NCBI GenBank assembly: GCA_947174015.1
Contig: CAMWHJ010000008.1
Location: 1 to 64,000, forward strand
DNA length: 64,000 bases
Source: an uncultured Lachnospiraceae bacterium
Lineage (GTDB): Bacteria; Bacillota; Clostridia; Lachnospirales; Lachnospiraceae
Reading direction: 5' to 3'
Positions 8,673 to 16,866 of this stretch are shown one piece after another. Position 1 is the first letter of the stretch. Each line of letters begins with the position of its first letter. The position numbers and the translations under genes are program-made. The notes under the pieces are model-generated. The model saw nothing but the letters and a program-made list of their open reading frames with translations. It did not search any database and was not told the origin of the DNA.

Positions 8673-8834
8673 CTATCTGCTTTTTAAATATGTTTCTGAC
8701 TCTTCCATTCCATCCTCGGATACAATTTTATCAACTGACTCTTCAAAATCGTCTAATACCTTCCGAAAAATCAAAATGCTTTTAGATTTCTTCGTCCTTT
8801 GCAAACAGTATATTGGGATATTCTTTTTCCACAT
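8673..8834 (-). CDS. Small 53-aa ORF upstream of the HipA-like gene
   Basis: The frame encodes MWKKNIPIYCLQRTKKSKSI... with an acidic C-terminal half (VLDDFEESVDKIVSEDGMEE) and ends 27 bp before the HipA-like start. There is no good ribosome-binding site at its ATG. A better-placed AAGGAG precedes another in-frame ATG (ATG-GCG-ACA) that is stopped by TAG two codons before this start, so either a nonsense mutation or re-initiation is involved. Amino acid composition looks protein-like. It could be a small antitoxin or regulator of the kinase, but no family is recognised. Confidence 0.45.
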   Translation of the reverse strand: MWKKNIPIYCLQRTKKSKSILIFRKVLDDFEESVDKIVSEDGMEESETYLKSR

Positions 8835-8910
8835 AGGCTATGTCGCCATGCCACTCTGTCTCCTTTCCGGGCAGTATGACTACTGCCTATTATATCATAC
8901 TTTTACCTGG

Positions 8911-9207
8911 TTATGGAAAAAACTTTATCGTATATGTCCTGATGTTTCCATGTAACTTGTATCGTATCTTCATTAAACACCTCACGGTAAAGCTGTCAAC
9001 GCTGTTCTCACACTCGATGAACAGGAATTTCTGCTTTTTCCGAATTTCCCTCCAGCTGTCTGCTAATCCGGGGATCAGAATTTTTTCCTTACAGTATACA
9101 CATTTTTTCCTATCGTTTGTGTGCATTTTCAAGTAGCATTCTCCCATAAAATATTGTGCAAATGCTGTTTTTTCTTCGACATCAAATACAGCAGATATTC
9201 CAGCCAT
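8911..9207 (-). pseudogene. Decayed coding DNA, possibly a cupin remnant
   Basis: An open frame of 98 codons begins MAGISAVFDVEEKTAFAQYF and has no ribosome-binding site. Its first 30 residues resemble the linker of carboxymuconolactone/cupin proteins (compare DAFAEYFVGKSYL in the gene at 14913). The rest does not look like a cupin, and other minus-strand frames nearby also read protein-like (for example LYREVFNEDTIQVTWKHQD near 8905-8990 and EWHGDIAYVEKEYPN near 8820-8855). I read the 8835-9207 stretch as several gene fragments with frameshifts. Confidence 0.35.
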
Positions 9208-9263
9208 TTTTTACTGACTGGATATCTGCTATGGTTCGTCAAGTCTTAGGAAATGATACAGAA

Positions 9264-12200
9264 TCAAAAGCAATTGCGAATTTTTCTGTATATTGCCCTG
9301 CACTTATGTCTAAATGTCTGTTTCACAACACGGAAGATGCCCCACATGCCTGATTCCAAATCCCATGCAAAACTGCCCGAGCGGTAGAGATAATCTCCGG
9401 GACATCCGGCTCCGTCCTGTAGCTCTATATCGAACTTATTGCCGATACTGACCCCACCCTGGAGAGGGATGATTCTGGAAAATGGATCTTCCTGCTGCTC
9501 CCTCCATATATGATCATGAACTGCAATTGATGTATTCCTTGGCTTATCTGCAGGCATCATGACCCGAAAGATAACCCGGTCTCCGGGATATGCTTTCCAC
9601 ACAGGAGTTGATGGATCTCCGTGCACCCTGCTGCTGAAGACCTTCCATGTTCTGGGATCCCTTGCAAGACGGTTGGCAAAACGCTCCGAAGCATAATTGT
9701 AGCCTTTTTCTCCCGTATCCTCATCATCTACAGGCTTTCCACTATCCTCTGCCGCTGTCTCAATCAGATTCCCTTTTTCGTCAAGCAGACGGATTCCATT
9801 TTGGATAAACAGGACATACTCCCGAAAGCTTTCTTCTCCCGGCGCTGTAATCACTGCCTGTTCTGCAAAGCTGTCTTTTTTTCTGGTAAAATTGCGATAC
9901 CATTCCGCTCCTGGCGGTTCTACGATCACCGCACCAAACAGTCCATGGTAACGATGGTTTCGCATATCTCCAAAGGACTGTAGAATACATGCTCCATATT
10001 CCCGGTCTGCGTGCCAGAGATAGCGTTTGCTCTCGCCAACTCCTACCGTCTGCTCCATTTCATTATATCCTACATTGATGCCAGAATCGCAGACCGGATC
10101 ATACTGCAAAAACTGGGGATTCAAGGATACTCTCATAGACGGCGTATACTCCTTATCTAAAGGAACCCTTGGGTAAGAAAAGTAAGGAATCGGATGGTTA
10201 GGATCCCATGCATTGTGCAGAGTGACCTCTATCCAGTCTCCCACATTTGCCCGAAGAATCAACGGTTTCGGCATACATTTTCCTGTCAGTACAGCATCTA
10301 CATCCTCCAAAGGGACAAAGACCAGCCCATTTGGGTCGTGATCGCCATATCTGTTATAAATCAGCTTCTTTTGTACAGACACAACCTCATAACGTCTAAC
10401 TACATCGTCTTTTGACGGACAGGGTGGAAGCGGCCGAATCATACCTTTCCCCTGACACAATGGCTTCAAGTGCTTCTTATATTCTCTGTGTACGCGTATG
10501 ATCCCCCAAAGTCCCAGCCATGCATCGTCAATGCCTCCGAAATAATAGAGATAATCTCCCGCACCGTATTTTTCCGTCACATTCAAATTAAAGGCTTCCG
10601 ATATCCCCAATGTCTGTGATGCGACAAAAGGCGACCTTGCATCTGCCAGTTCCTTTCTCCATGACATTCCTGTAATATTCAGGGAATGCTGTTCCTCATG
10701 TGCACCATCAATCAAACGGATCATCAGTTCATCCCCCGGATAGGTTTCCAAAATTGGTGTTGCCGGATCGCCGTGCACAAAGGAACTGAACAGATATGCC
10801 GGATCCTCTCTTTTCCGAAGCCGCTCCCGCATCGGTTCTGACCGGTAGTTAATCCCCATAACACCCGGATCATCATGCGAACCAGGAACCTCGGGCGGAT
10901 TCAGCGGATTACCTTTTCTGTCAAAAAGCAAAGCAAAATCATGAACAAACAAAGCAAATTCCCGGAAAGAAGTTCCATCTTTTCTGCGAATAACCGCCTT
11001 TGTTCCGGAATGCAATTCTTTTCCGTTCTGCGGATTGTAAAACGTAGTGCCTGCCTCTTCAATGATTAATGCACCGAACAATCCGTGCTGCTGATGAACA
11101 TTGGCAAACAAGTGGTCGTGGAAAAACACCGTCCGCAGTTCCTCATTTGCAAAAAACCGCTCTACCAGTGTTTCATACCGTCTCGCTCCCGCAATGTTAT
11201 TCCAACCGTTGGCTGACCCGTCTGAGACAATGGTATCAAATTTTACCAGATGCAGATGATGACCTACAATATCAGTTCTGGTCCTTTGCTGAAACGGGCT
11301 GGCCTCAATAAATTCAGGCAAAAGATTTGTGGTCCGCAGTTCAATACAATCCCCCGCATTGGCACGGATGACCAACGGCTCCACTTTAATTTCCTGCTCT
11401 TCCACCTTACGGATATAGCATTCCAGACCTCCGTGGTGCTCCAGTTCTTCTTTAAGGACAAAAAAACGTCCCTGCGGGTCATGCCAGCCATAGCGGTTGT
11501 AGGTGATTTTTGCCTGTACCATGGCAATCTCAAATACTTTTACATGTTCATCTGTGTGACATGGGCAAGTATCTGTATACAAGGCACCGGGTACTGCATG
11601 TTCTACAAAGTTGGCACGTTCCAGCGGTGTCGGTTCATTGGTCACCTCCCCATCCGGCTGCAATACACCAAGGGGTGGCTGCAACGGACTTTCACCGAAC
11701 TTACCCTCTATAAAATTCGGGTAACCCGGATGCATCTTATCCTTCTTTGGCGGACACTCTCTGTCTTTCAACGGCATAAGGGGCAGAATAGGCGTCCCAT
11801 CAGGCAATTTGCCTGTTCCGTCTTGAAGCCGGTCATAAATTCTCCACAAAGTCCACATTCCCTCCATAAAATGAGGATAGAGATGACAGTGGAATATCAC
11901 ATCTCCAATTACCCCATTCAAGCTCCCGGCTCCGTACAAAATATCCAGCGTATAACATTCTTGCGGACTGATGGTAATGGAATCCAGAATCGTCGAAACC
12001 GGATTATCCTTTTCCAGCCTCCACTGATGGTTATGAAGATGAAATACATGGGTTTCCTTTACCCCGCCATGAAGCAGCCGGATTTTGACCGGATCACCCA
12101 CATAGGCGAAAAGAATTGGCGGCGCCGGATCGCCATATACCCAGGAACTCATAGATACATCCTCTGCGGAATCAGCCGGGTCATGTGAGTGCGGCATCCG

Positions 12201-12911
12201 GTTGCGCATAGGCTCGGAGCGGTAGCTGATCGCCGTTGTCATCGAAGGAAGCCCTGTATGGGGGTCGATTGGCGGTTCGCCCTCTTTATTCAGGACTTCC
12301 AGCTCATCATGGAAAAAGACACTGTACTCCCTGAATGCCGGCTTCCCTGGCTGATAAATATCCGCCATTAATCCGCTTGTCAACTCTTCGCCTGTTTCCG
12401 GGTCAAACCACTTTGCCTCCGGTGCTTCTACAATGATAGCGCCAAACAGTCCATGAATGTTGGTTGCGTCCTCGGTGCTTCTGGGATCTGCCATATCATG
12501 AAACAAGTATACTCCCTCTGTATCAGCATACCAGGTATACCAAATTTCTCCATTTGTGGTACTATCATTATTGTATCCAACACTGCTTCCGTCCGAGGTA
12601 CCCACATCATAAGAAAGTCCCTGTACATGAATCGAAAGCCTGCGATCCAGAGAATTTTTGAACCGGACTTTTACCGTATCCCCCCGATTTACCCGGATAA
12701 CCAGGGGGCGCACTTCCTTATAGGGCTGCGGTATATCCATCTCAAATCTTTTACAAGCCTCTCTCCTAATCCTTTCTGCGTCCTCCTCAAGCACATAGAG
12801 AAGACCGTTCGGGTCATAATCCCCATATTGGTTATACACGATTGGAATCTGTATCGCCTCAATATGAAATGTTTTGACATTTTCTGTATTCGGATATTTA
12901 CATAACTCCAT
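9264..12911 (-). CDS. Giant multicopper oxidase-like protein with three repeats
   Basis: The 1215-aa protein is built from three homologous segments starting near residues 12, 456 and 836, each opening with an E/V-x2-V/I-Q...Y-N-x-Y-G-x2-D-P-x-G motif (for example VYNQYGDYDPNGL, TYNRYGWHDPQGR, IYNRYGDHDPNGL). Each is likely two cupredoxin domains. Copper-type histidine clusters include THVFHLHNHQW and IFHCHLYPHFMEG in segment 1, GHHLHLVKF and VFFHDHLFANVHQQH in segment 2, and only VHDHIW in segment 3. No signal peptide or Tat motif is present, so it appears cytoplasmic. The start at 12911 is chosen because AAGGAGG is 8 nt upstream; it overlaps the preceding gene by 14 bp. A manganese, iron or copper oxidase role is possible, but O2-dependent chemistry would be odd in an anaerobe. 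Confidence 0.82.
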   Translation of the reverse strand: MELCKYPNTENVKTFHIEAIQIPIVYNQYGDYDPNGLLYVLEEDAERIRREACKRFEMDIPQPYKEVRPLVIRVNRGDTVKVRFKNSLDRRLSIHVQGLSYDVGTSDGSSVGYNNDSTTNGEIWYTWYADTEGVYLFHDMADPRSTEDATNIHGLFGAIIVEAPEAKWFDPETGEELTSGLMADIYQPGKPAFREYSVFFHDELEVLNKEGEPPIDPHTGLPSMTTAISYRSEPMRNRMPHSHDPADSAEDVSMSSWVYGDPAPPILFAYVGDPVKIRLLHGGVKETHVFHLHNHQWRLEKDNPVSTILDSITISPQECYTLDILYGAGSLNGVIGDVIFHCHLYPHFMEGMWTLWRIYDRLQDGTGKLPDGTPILPLMPLKDRECPPKKDKMHPGYPNFIEGKFGESPLQPPLGVLQPDGEVTNEPTPLERANFVEHAVPGALYTDTCPCHTDEHVKVFEIAMVQAKITYNRYGWHDPQGRFFVLKEELEHHGGLECYIRKVEEQEIKVEPLVIRANAGDCIELRTTNLLPEFIEASPFQQRTRTDIVGHHLHLVKFDTIVSDGSANGWNNIAGARRYETLVERFFANEELRTVFFHDHLFANVHQQHGLFGALIIEEAGTTFYNPQNGKELHSGTKAVIRRKDGTSFREFALFVHDFALLFDRKGNPLNPPEVPGSHDDPGVMGINYRSEPMRERLRKREDPAYLFSSFVHGDPATPILETYPGDELMIRLIDGAHEEQHSLNITGMSWRKELADARSPFVASQTLGISEAFNLNVTEKYGAGDYLYYFGGIDDAWLGLWGIIRVHREYKKHLKPLCQGKGMIRPLPPCPSKDDVVRRYEVVSVQKKLIYNRYGDHDPNGLVFVPLEDVDAVLTGKCMPKPLILRANVGDWIEVTLHNAWDPNHPIPYFSYPRVPLDKEYTPSMRVSLNPQFLQYDPVCDSGINVGYNEMEQTVGVGESKRYLWHADREYGACILQSFGDMRNHRYHGLFGAVIVEPPGAEWYRNFTRKKDSFAEQAVITAPGEESFREYVLFIQNGIRLLDEKGNLIETAAEDSGKPVDDEDTGEKGYNYASERFANRLARDPRTWKVFSSRVHGDPSTPVWKAYPGDRVIFRVMMPADKPRNTSIAVHDHIWREQQEDPFSRIIPLQGGVSIGNKFDIELQDGAGCPGDYLYRSGSFAWDLESGMWGIFRVVKQTFRHKCRAIYRKIRNCF

Positions 12912-13164
12912 ACGAATCCCCTCCTTTCTGTGCATGCTCTAAAATCCGCAGATAATGGTTGGCTTCACGGAGCACATGATCTGCCAAAAGTGGAAGAATA
13001 ATGGAGCGAATCTCAAGCTCCAAAATAATCTGACGATACAATTTTGCCTCCCGCAGAATATGCTCAATGAGCAGTGGATAGTTTAAAACCAATTCGCTTA
13101 CTTCCTTCATAATCCTTCCGAAAAAAAGATGTGTTTCCAATGATAAAGTTACATATTCTTTCAT
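12898..13164 (-). CDS. Short DUF2935-like helical protein
   Basis: The 88-aa product begins MKEYVTLSLETHLFFGRIMKE and ends with LLADHVLREANHYLRILEHAQ, both strongly reminiscent of the His/Glu-rich helices of DUF2935 proteins (ferritin-like, normally about 250-270 aa). The short length and direct joining of early and late family segments suggest an internal deletion, though the frame is intact. It overlaps the multicopper oxidase start by 14 bp and is translationally coupled to it. The His/Glu pattern (ETH, EAK, DHVLREANH) suggests metal binding, fitting a shared metal-related function with the oxidase. Confidence 0.55.
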   Translation of the reverse strand: MKEYVTLSLETHLFFGRIMKEVSELVLNYPLLIEHILREAKLYRQIILELEIRSIILPLLADHVLREANHYLRILEHAQKGGDSYGVM

Positions 13165-13265
13165 ATCTTAGCATACCTTTATAGGTCCAGTTTTTTTATA
13201 TTGTATGCAAGACATTTCAAAATTTCCTCTTTTCAATAAGTTGTTTGAATAGAATGGATCAAATC

Positions 13266-13306
13266 AAAAAATTGGGGTTAGACCCTATTCTGAAATCTAA
13301 CCCCAA
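13266..13306 (-). terminator. Terminator downstream of the ilv scar and AKR operon
   Basis: TTGGGGTTAGA (13272-13282) pairs perfectly with TCTAACCCCAA (13296-13306), an 11-bp stem with a 13-nt loop. On the minus strand it is followed by TTTTTT, a classical intrinsic terminator closing transcription arriving from the aldo/keto reductase operon and isolating the oxidase genes. Confidence 0.85.
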
Positions 13307-13320
13307 AGCTTAACTAAATG

Positions 13321-13379
13321 AAATGATGCCAAGACCGAAAGTTCAAAATGCATTTTGAACTTTTGACCCTGCATCATTT
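13321..13379. repeat. Long nested hairpin
   Basis: AAATGATGC (13321-13329) pairs with GCATCATTT (13371-13379), enclosing a 26-bp perfect palindrome AAAGTTCAAAATG/CATTTTGAACTTT at 13338-13363. It follows the ilv scar and precedes the terminator at 13272 on the minus strand. No T-run follows, so it may be a relic of a mobile element or an mRNA 3' structure. Confidence 0.6.
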
Positions 13380-13389
13380 AAATACAAAA

Positions 13390-13657
13390 TTAGTTGTTAA
13401 TTAACTTATCCTCACCATTCCAGCTATACAACTTGCGGATTTCCTCGCCAACGATTTCTGATTCTTGCCAATTCTAAAATTCCATATGGTTCCAACAGCT
13501 TGATCAGTGCATCCACCTTGTCCAAATTGCCAGTCAGCTCAATCACCAGTGCTTCACTGCACACATCCATGATTTTTGCCTTAAAAATATCTGCAATGGA
13601 AATAACTTTCTCAAGCCTTTTGGGGCTTATGGATTCTTTTGAGGGACTTATCGCCTC
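13390..13657 (-). pseudogene. Fused remnant of ilvN (and probably ilvC)
   Basis: On the minus strand one frame reads EKVISIADIFKAKIMDVC, then LVIELTGNLDKVDALIKLL and EPYGILELA, the C-terminal domain of acetolactate synthase small subunit (IlvN), without a start. Near 13460 similarity leaves that frame; it terminates at 13424. The neighbouring frame continues SEIVGEEIRKLYSWNGEDK and LINN before stopping at 13390, which looks like the tail of ketol-acid reductoisomerase (IlvC). ilvC commonly follows ilvN, so one deletion could have joined them. Non-functional. IlvN identity is fairly firm; the IlvC tail is less so. Confidence 0.7.
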
Positions 13658-13661
13658 TCTC

Positions 13662-14795
13662 TTACATTCCTATCATAGAAGAGAATTCACTCATAGCCTG
13701 GGAAATTTTAATCTGCTGCGGACATACTTGTTCACAACTCCTGCATCCCACGCAATTTGAAGGATGTTGTTCCTTTGGCATACTGGCAACTGCCATAGGT
13801 GCCAGAAACCCTCCCCCGGTAATCTTGTGCTCATTGTACAGTGCGATTAACTCCGGAATCGGCAGACTCTGTGGGCAATGACTGGTACAGTAATGACAGG
13901 CAGTGCAGGGCAGCCCTCCCTTGCGGGTTTCCTCATCTGCGAAAGAAACAAGCTTCTCAAATTCCTCCGTGGTAAGCGGCTTATCTTCCTTCCAAGTTGC
14001 CATATTTTCCTTAAGCTGTTCCATATTAGACATACCGGAAAGAACCATAGTAACACCCGGAAGTGTCTGCAGGAATCGGAATGCCCATGCAGGCATGTTC
14101 TCATCCTCCCGCATCTTCTTTAGCTGGGCTGCCATATCCTCTGGTACATTGGCAAGCTTGCCGCCTCGAAGGGGCTCCATTACCCATACCGGGATGTTGG
14201 CTTTCTGAATCAGTTCATATTTTTCCTTTGCCCCTTGAAAATGCCAATCCATATAATTCAACTGTAACTGACAAAATTCCATATGTTCACCATAGACATC
14301 CAGAAAACGTTTCATCACTTCCACCGAACCGTGGGCAGAAAAACCAAGATGACGGATTCTTCCGTTATTCTTTTGTTTTAACAGGTACTTCATAATGCCA
14401 TAATCCGGATTTAGATAACCATCCACATTTCCCTCATATACATTGTGAAAGAGATAAAAGTCAAAATAGGTGGTCTGGCATTTTTCCAACTGTTTTTCAA
14501 AAATTTCCTCCACCTTGTTCATGTTGGAAAGATCGTATCCCGGAAACTTGGTAGCAAGATAATAGCTGTCTCTTGGATACTTGGACAAATACTTTCCCGC
14601 CACAAGCTCCGAGTTGCCATTATGATAGCCCCAAGCGGTATCAAAGTAATTGATTCCGTTCTTGTATGCATAATCTATCATCTCTGCCGCTGCCGCTTCA
14701 TCAATCTCTGCATCATTTCCCTTTACCACCGGCAATCTCATCATACCAAGTCCCATACCTGATAACTTAATGTTTTGAAAATCTCTGTATATCAT
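13662..14795 (-). CDS. Aldo/keto reductase with C-terminal ferredoxin-like domain
   Basis: The 377-aa protein has the AKR barrel in residues 1-270 (GMGLGMMRLPVV, catalytic-region FDTAWGYHNGNSE and TKFPG). A cysteine-rich C-terminal part holds CTACHYCTSHCPQ and CVGCRSCEQVCPQ, two clusters suited to [4Fe-4S] binding, as in the anaerobe-type oxidoreductase subfamily. It likely reduces carbonyl substrates using NAD(P)H with electron exchange to the clusters. GGAGGAG precedes the ATG. It is the last gene of the MerR - cupin - AKR operon. Confidence 0.9.
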   Translation of the reverse strand: MIYRDFQNIKLSGMGLGMMRLPVVKGNDAEIDEAAAAEMIDYAYKNGINYFDTAWGYHNGNSELVAGKYLSKYPRDSYYLATKFPGYDLSNMNKVEEIFEKQLEKCQTTYFDFYLFHNVYEGNVDGYLNPDYGIMKYLLKQKNNGRIRHLGFSAHGSVEVMKRFLDVYGEHMEFCQLQLNYMDWHFQGAKEKYELIQKANIPVWVMEPLRGGKLANVPEDMAAQLKKMREDENMPAWAFRFLQTLPGVTMVLSGMSNMEQLKENMATWKEDKPLTTEEFEKLVSFADEETRKGGLPCTACHYCTSHCPQSLPIPELIALYNEHKITGGGFLAPMAVASMPKEQHPSNCVGCRSCEQVCPQQIKISQAMSEFSSMIGM

Positions 14796-14912
14796 AGAAT
14801 TCTCCTCCTTCTATTATGTATCCTTTCTACTACTGGGTAAATACACTACCCTTTTGAGTTGGCATAGCTATGCAGTAAACTCACCATTTTATACCAAACA
14901 GTTATGAAATCC

Positions 14913-15677
14913 TTACCTTAACATTCCATACTGTTCCTCATCCACAGGTTCCAGCCATTGGTTGGAGCCATTCTCTCCCGGTACCTCCACTGCCAAGTGA
15001 CTAAACCAACTGTCCGGTGCTGCTCCGTGCCAGTGCTTTATGCCCACAGGAATATTGACCACATCTCCCGGCTTCATCTCCACAGCTTCTTTCCCCCATT
15101 CCTGATAATATCCACGTCCTGCCACACAGATAAGAATCTGTCCGCCGCCTTTGTCTGCCTGGTGGATATGCCAATGATTCCGGCACTTAGGTTCAAAGGT
15201 CACATTAAAAATTCCCACCTGCTCTGTGGAAAGGGGTGCCAGATAACTCTTGCCAACAAAATATTCTGCAAAGGCATCATTGGGCTGACCTATCTCAAAC
15301 AGCATGGATTTTTGGTGTGCCACTTTCCCACTGTCCTCCTCTGTTTCTATGTCTTCCTCATTCCACACTTCTTTTGCCATACGAAAAGCTGCCCACGCTT
15401 TGGGCCAGCCTGCGTAAAAAGCTGCATGGGTTAAAATTTCAGCTATTTCCTCTTTGGTAATTCCATTCTTCTTTGCACTCATAAGGTGAAACTGGAAGGA
15501 AGAATCCACCAGCCCCTGCGACATCAATGCCACCACGGTAACCAGAGAACGGTCTCGCAGGGAAAGCTTTTCCTCTCTGCTCCATACCTCCCCAAATAGT
15601 ACATCATCATTTAACTGGGCAAATTTCGGTGCAAATTCACCCAATGCCTCTCTTCCCGCTGTTTGTTTTACTGCCAT
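14913..15677 (-). CDS. Carboxymuconolactone decarboxylase-cupin fusion
   Basis: The 254-aa protein combines an AhpD/CMD-like helical domain (residues 1-110; SLRDRSLVTVVALMSQG and EEIAEILTHAAFYAGWPKAW) with a C-terminal cupin (about 140-245; RNHWHIHQADKGGGQ and IPVGIKHWHGAAPDSW). The cupin histidines would bind a metal. Family members are often adjacent to MerR regulators and aldo/keto reductases and are implicated in detoxifying reactive carbonyl or quinone-type compounds. This CMD part lacks the canonical C-x-x-C, so a thiol peroxidase activity is unlikely. Confidence 0.88.
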   Translation of the reverse strand: MAVKQTAGREALGEFAPKFAQLNDDVLFGEVWSREEKLSLRDRSLVTVVALMSQGLVDSSFQFHLMSAKKNGITKEEIAEILTHAAFYAGWPKAWAAFRMAKEVWNEEDIETEEDSGKVAHQKSMLFEIGQPNDAFAEYFVGKSYLAPLSTEQVGIFNVTFEPKCRNHWHIHQADKGGGQILICVAGRGYYQEWGKEAVEMKPGDVVNIPVGIKHWHGAAPDSWFSHLAVEVPGENGSNQWLEPVDEEQYGMLR

Positions 15678-15734
15678 TTGCCTTCCTCCTATTTTTCCAA
15701 ATTAATGTGTCACTATCCTTCCAACTGTTTTTCT

Positions 15735-16109
15735 TTATTTCCAGATTAATTTTCCGGTTTTCACCGCCTCCTGATAGCATGCGATTTTGTAATCGATTCG
15801 TTCCAGTGTTTCTTTAATTTGATGGTGCTGTTCCATAAGGCACTCTCTTTGTTCCATAAGAAGTGACAATCTTGCAGATATGGTTTCATCTCCCCTCTGA
15901 AACAAATTCACATACTCAATCAATACTTCCACGGGTAATCCTGCACTTCTCATACACTTAGCATGCTCCACCCACTTCAAATCCTCCTCCTGAAAATCCC
16001 GGATACCACTTTCATTTCTGGTGACCTTTGGAATGACTCCCACACGTTCATAATATCTCAGGGTATCCATGGAAATATGATACTTCTCACTTACCTCTTT
16101 TATTGTCAT
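15735..16109 (-). CDS. MerR-family transcriptional regulator
   Basis: The 124-aa protein starts with the MerR winged helix (IKEVSEKYHISMDTLRYYERVGVIPKVTR) and continues with a coiled-coil dimerisation helix (about 78-110). It lacks a C-terminal cysteine pair, so it is not a typical metal sensor; it resembles the AdhR/NmlR group that responds to electrophiles. It heads the operon with the cupin and AKR genes, behind a promoter with a 19-bp spacer characteristic of MerR control. Confidence 0.9.
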   Translation of the reverse strand: MTIKEVSEKYHISMDTLRYYERVGVIPKVTRNESGIRDFQEEDLKWVEHAKCMRSAGLPVEVLIEYVNLFQRGDETISARLSLLMEQRECLMEQHHQIKETLERIDYKIACYQEAVKTGKLIWK

Positions 16110-16138
16110 GTGCCACCTCCATATGTAATGTTATTCCA

Positions 16139-16169
16139 AGTATAAACCATGGAGTGGACTCTAAGTCAA
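16139..16169 (-). promoter_or_regulatory. MerR-type promoter with 19-bp spacer
   Basis: On the minus strand TTGACT (16164-16169) and TATACT (16139-16144) are separated by exactly 19 bp containing the imperfect dyad CTTAGAGT-CC-ACTCCATGG. Overlong spacers with a central dyad are the hallmark of promoters activated by MerR regulators through DNA untwisting. It lies 30 bp upstream of the merR gene. Confidence 0.85.
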
Positions 16170-16194
16170 GTGTTTTTTGAATTTTTTTCTATCC

Positions 16195-16728
16195 TTATGG
16201 TGCAGTGCTCTTTTTCGGGACAAAAAATGTGTCCTTATATCCCTTTTCCAGCTTTAAAAGTGCAATTTTCTTGTCAATTCCTCCTGCATACCCAGTGAGG
16301 TTTCCATTAGAACCCACTACTCTGTGGCAGGGTACAATAATTGATATTTCATTGTGCCCCACTGCACCGCCCACTGCCTGTGCTGACATTCTTTCCATCC
16401 CTTTTTTCTTGGCAAGATGCTTTGCAATATGACCATAAGTTGTTGTCTGCCCATAGGGAATTTCATAAAGCATTTTCCAAACCTCATTCTGAAACTCTGT
16501 ACCTGTAAAATGAAGTGGTACCTTAAAATCTGGCTCCCTGCCAGAGAAATAAATAGTAAGCCACTTTTTCGCCTGCTCAAATACAGAAAGTTCTTTTTCC
16601 TCATTCTCTTCTTGCAGATAGAGAGCAAAGTATTTCTGCCCTTCAAACCATAATCCGGTAAGCCTTTTTTCATCGGCCGCCATCAAAATACTGCCCAGCG
16701 GTGATTCATATTTACTTGTGTACTGCAT
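16195..16728 (-). CDS. ogt: Methylated-DNA-[protein]-cysteine S-methyltransferase
   Basis: The 177-aa protein contains the suicidal acceptor motif IIVPCHRVVGSNGNLTGYAGG; the PCHR cysteine accepts the alkyl group from O6-alkylguanine. The upstream helix-turn-helix region PYGQTTTYGHIAKHLAKKKG fits the family. Length matches Ogt/MGMT proteins. AAGGAG precedes the ATG. Single-turnover DNA repair in the cytoplasm; it stands as a single gene. Confidence 0.93.
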   Translation of the reverse strand: MQYTSKYESPLGSILMAADEKRLTGLWFEGQKYFALYLQEENEEKELSVFEQAKKWLTIYFSGREPDFKVPLHFTGTEFQNEVWKMLYEIPYGQTTTYGHIAKHLAKKKGMERMSAQAVGGAVGHNEISIIVPCHRVVGSNGNLTGYAGGIDKKIALLKLEKGYKDTFFVPKKSTAP

Positions 16729-16799
16729 TTTTTACTCCTTTTCTAAACTGCTCCGTCACCTTCACAGTGATATGCAAAAAACAGCGAATCATTTTTCAA

Positions 16800-16824
16800 G
16801 GACTGTGCAGTAGCTGCACAGTCC
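16800..16824. repeat. Hairpin related to the right arm of the intergenic repeats
   Basis: GGACTGTGC-AGTAGCT-GCACAGTCC is a perfect 9-bp hairpin. It matches the right arm of the intergenic repeat (GGTCTGTGC-AGTAAAT-GCACAGACC) with one paired base change and a similar AGTA loop. The flank at 16768-16775 contains ATATGCAAAA as in the central arm of the family. It is probably a degraded relative. Confidence 0.5.
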
Positions 16825-16866
16825 TATACAGAATAGCTATTAGATACCATTGTTTTTTTGATTCGT

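Noticed and set aside
11250..12188. 312-codon plus-strand frame inside the multicopper oxidase gene
   Set aside because: It is the antisense of a clear protein-coding gene with strong family motifs and has no ribosome-binding site.
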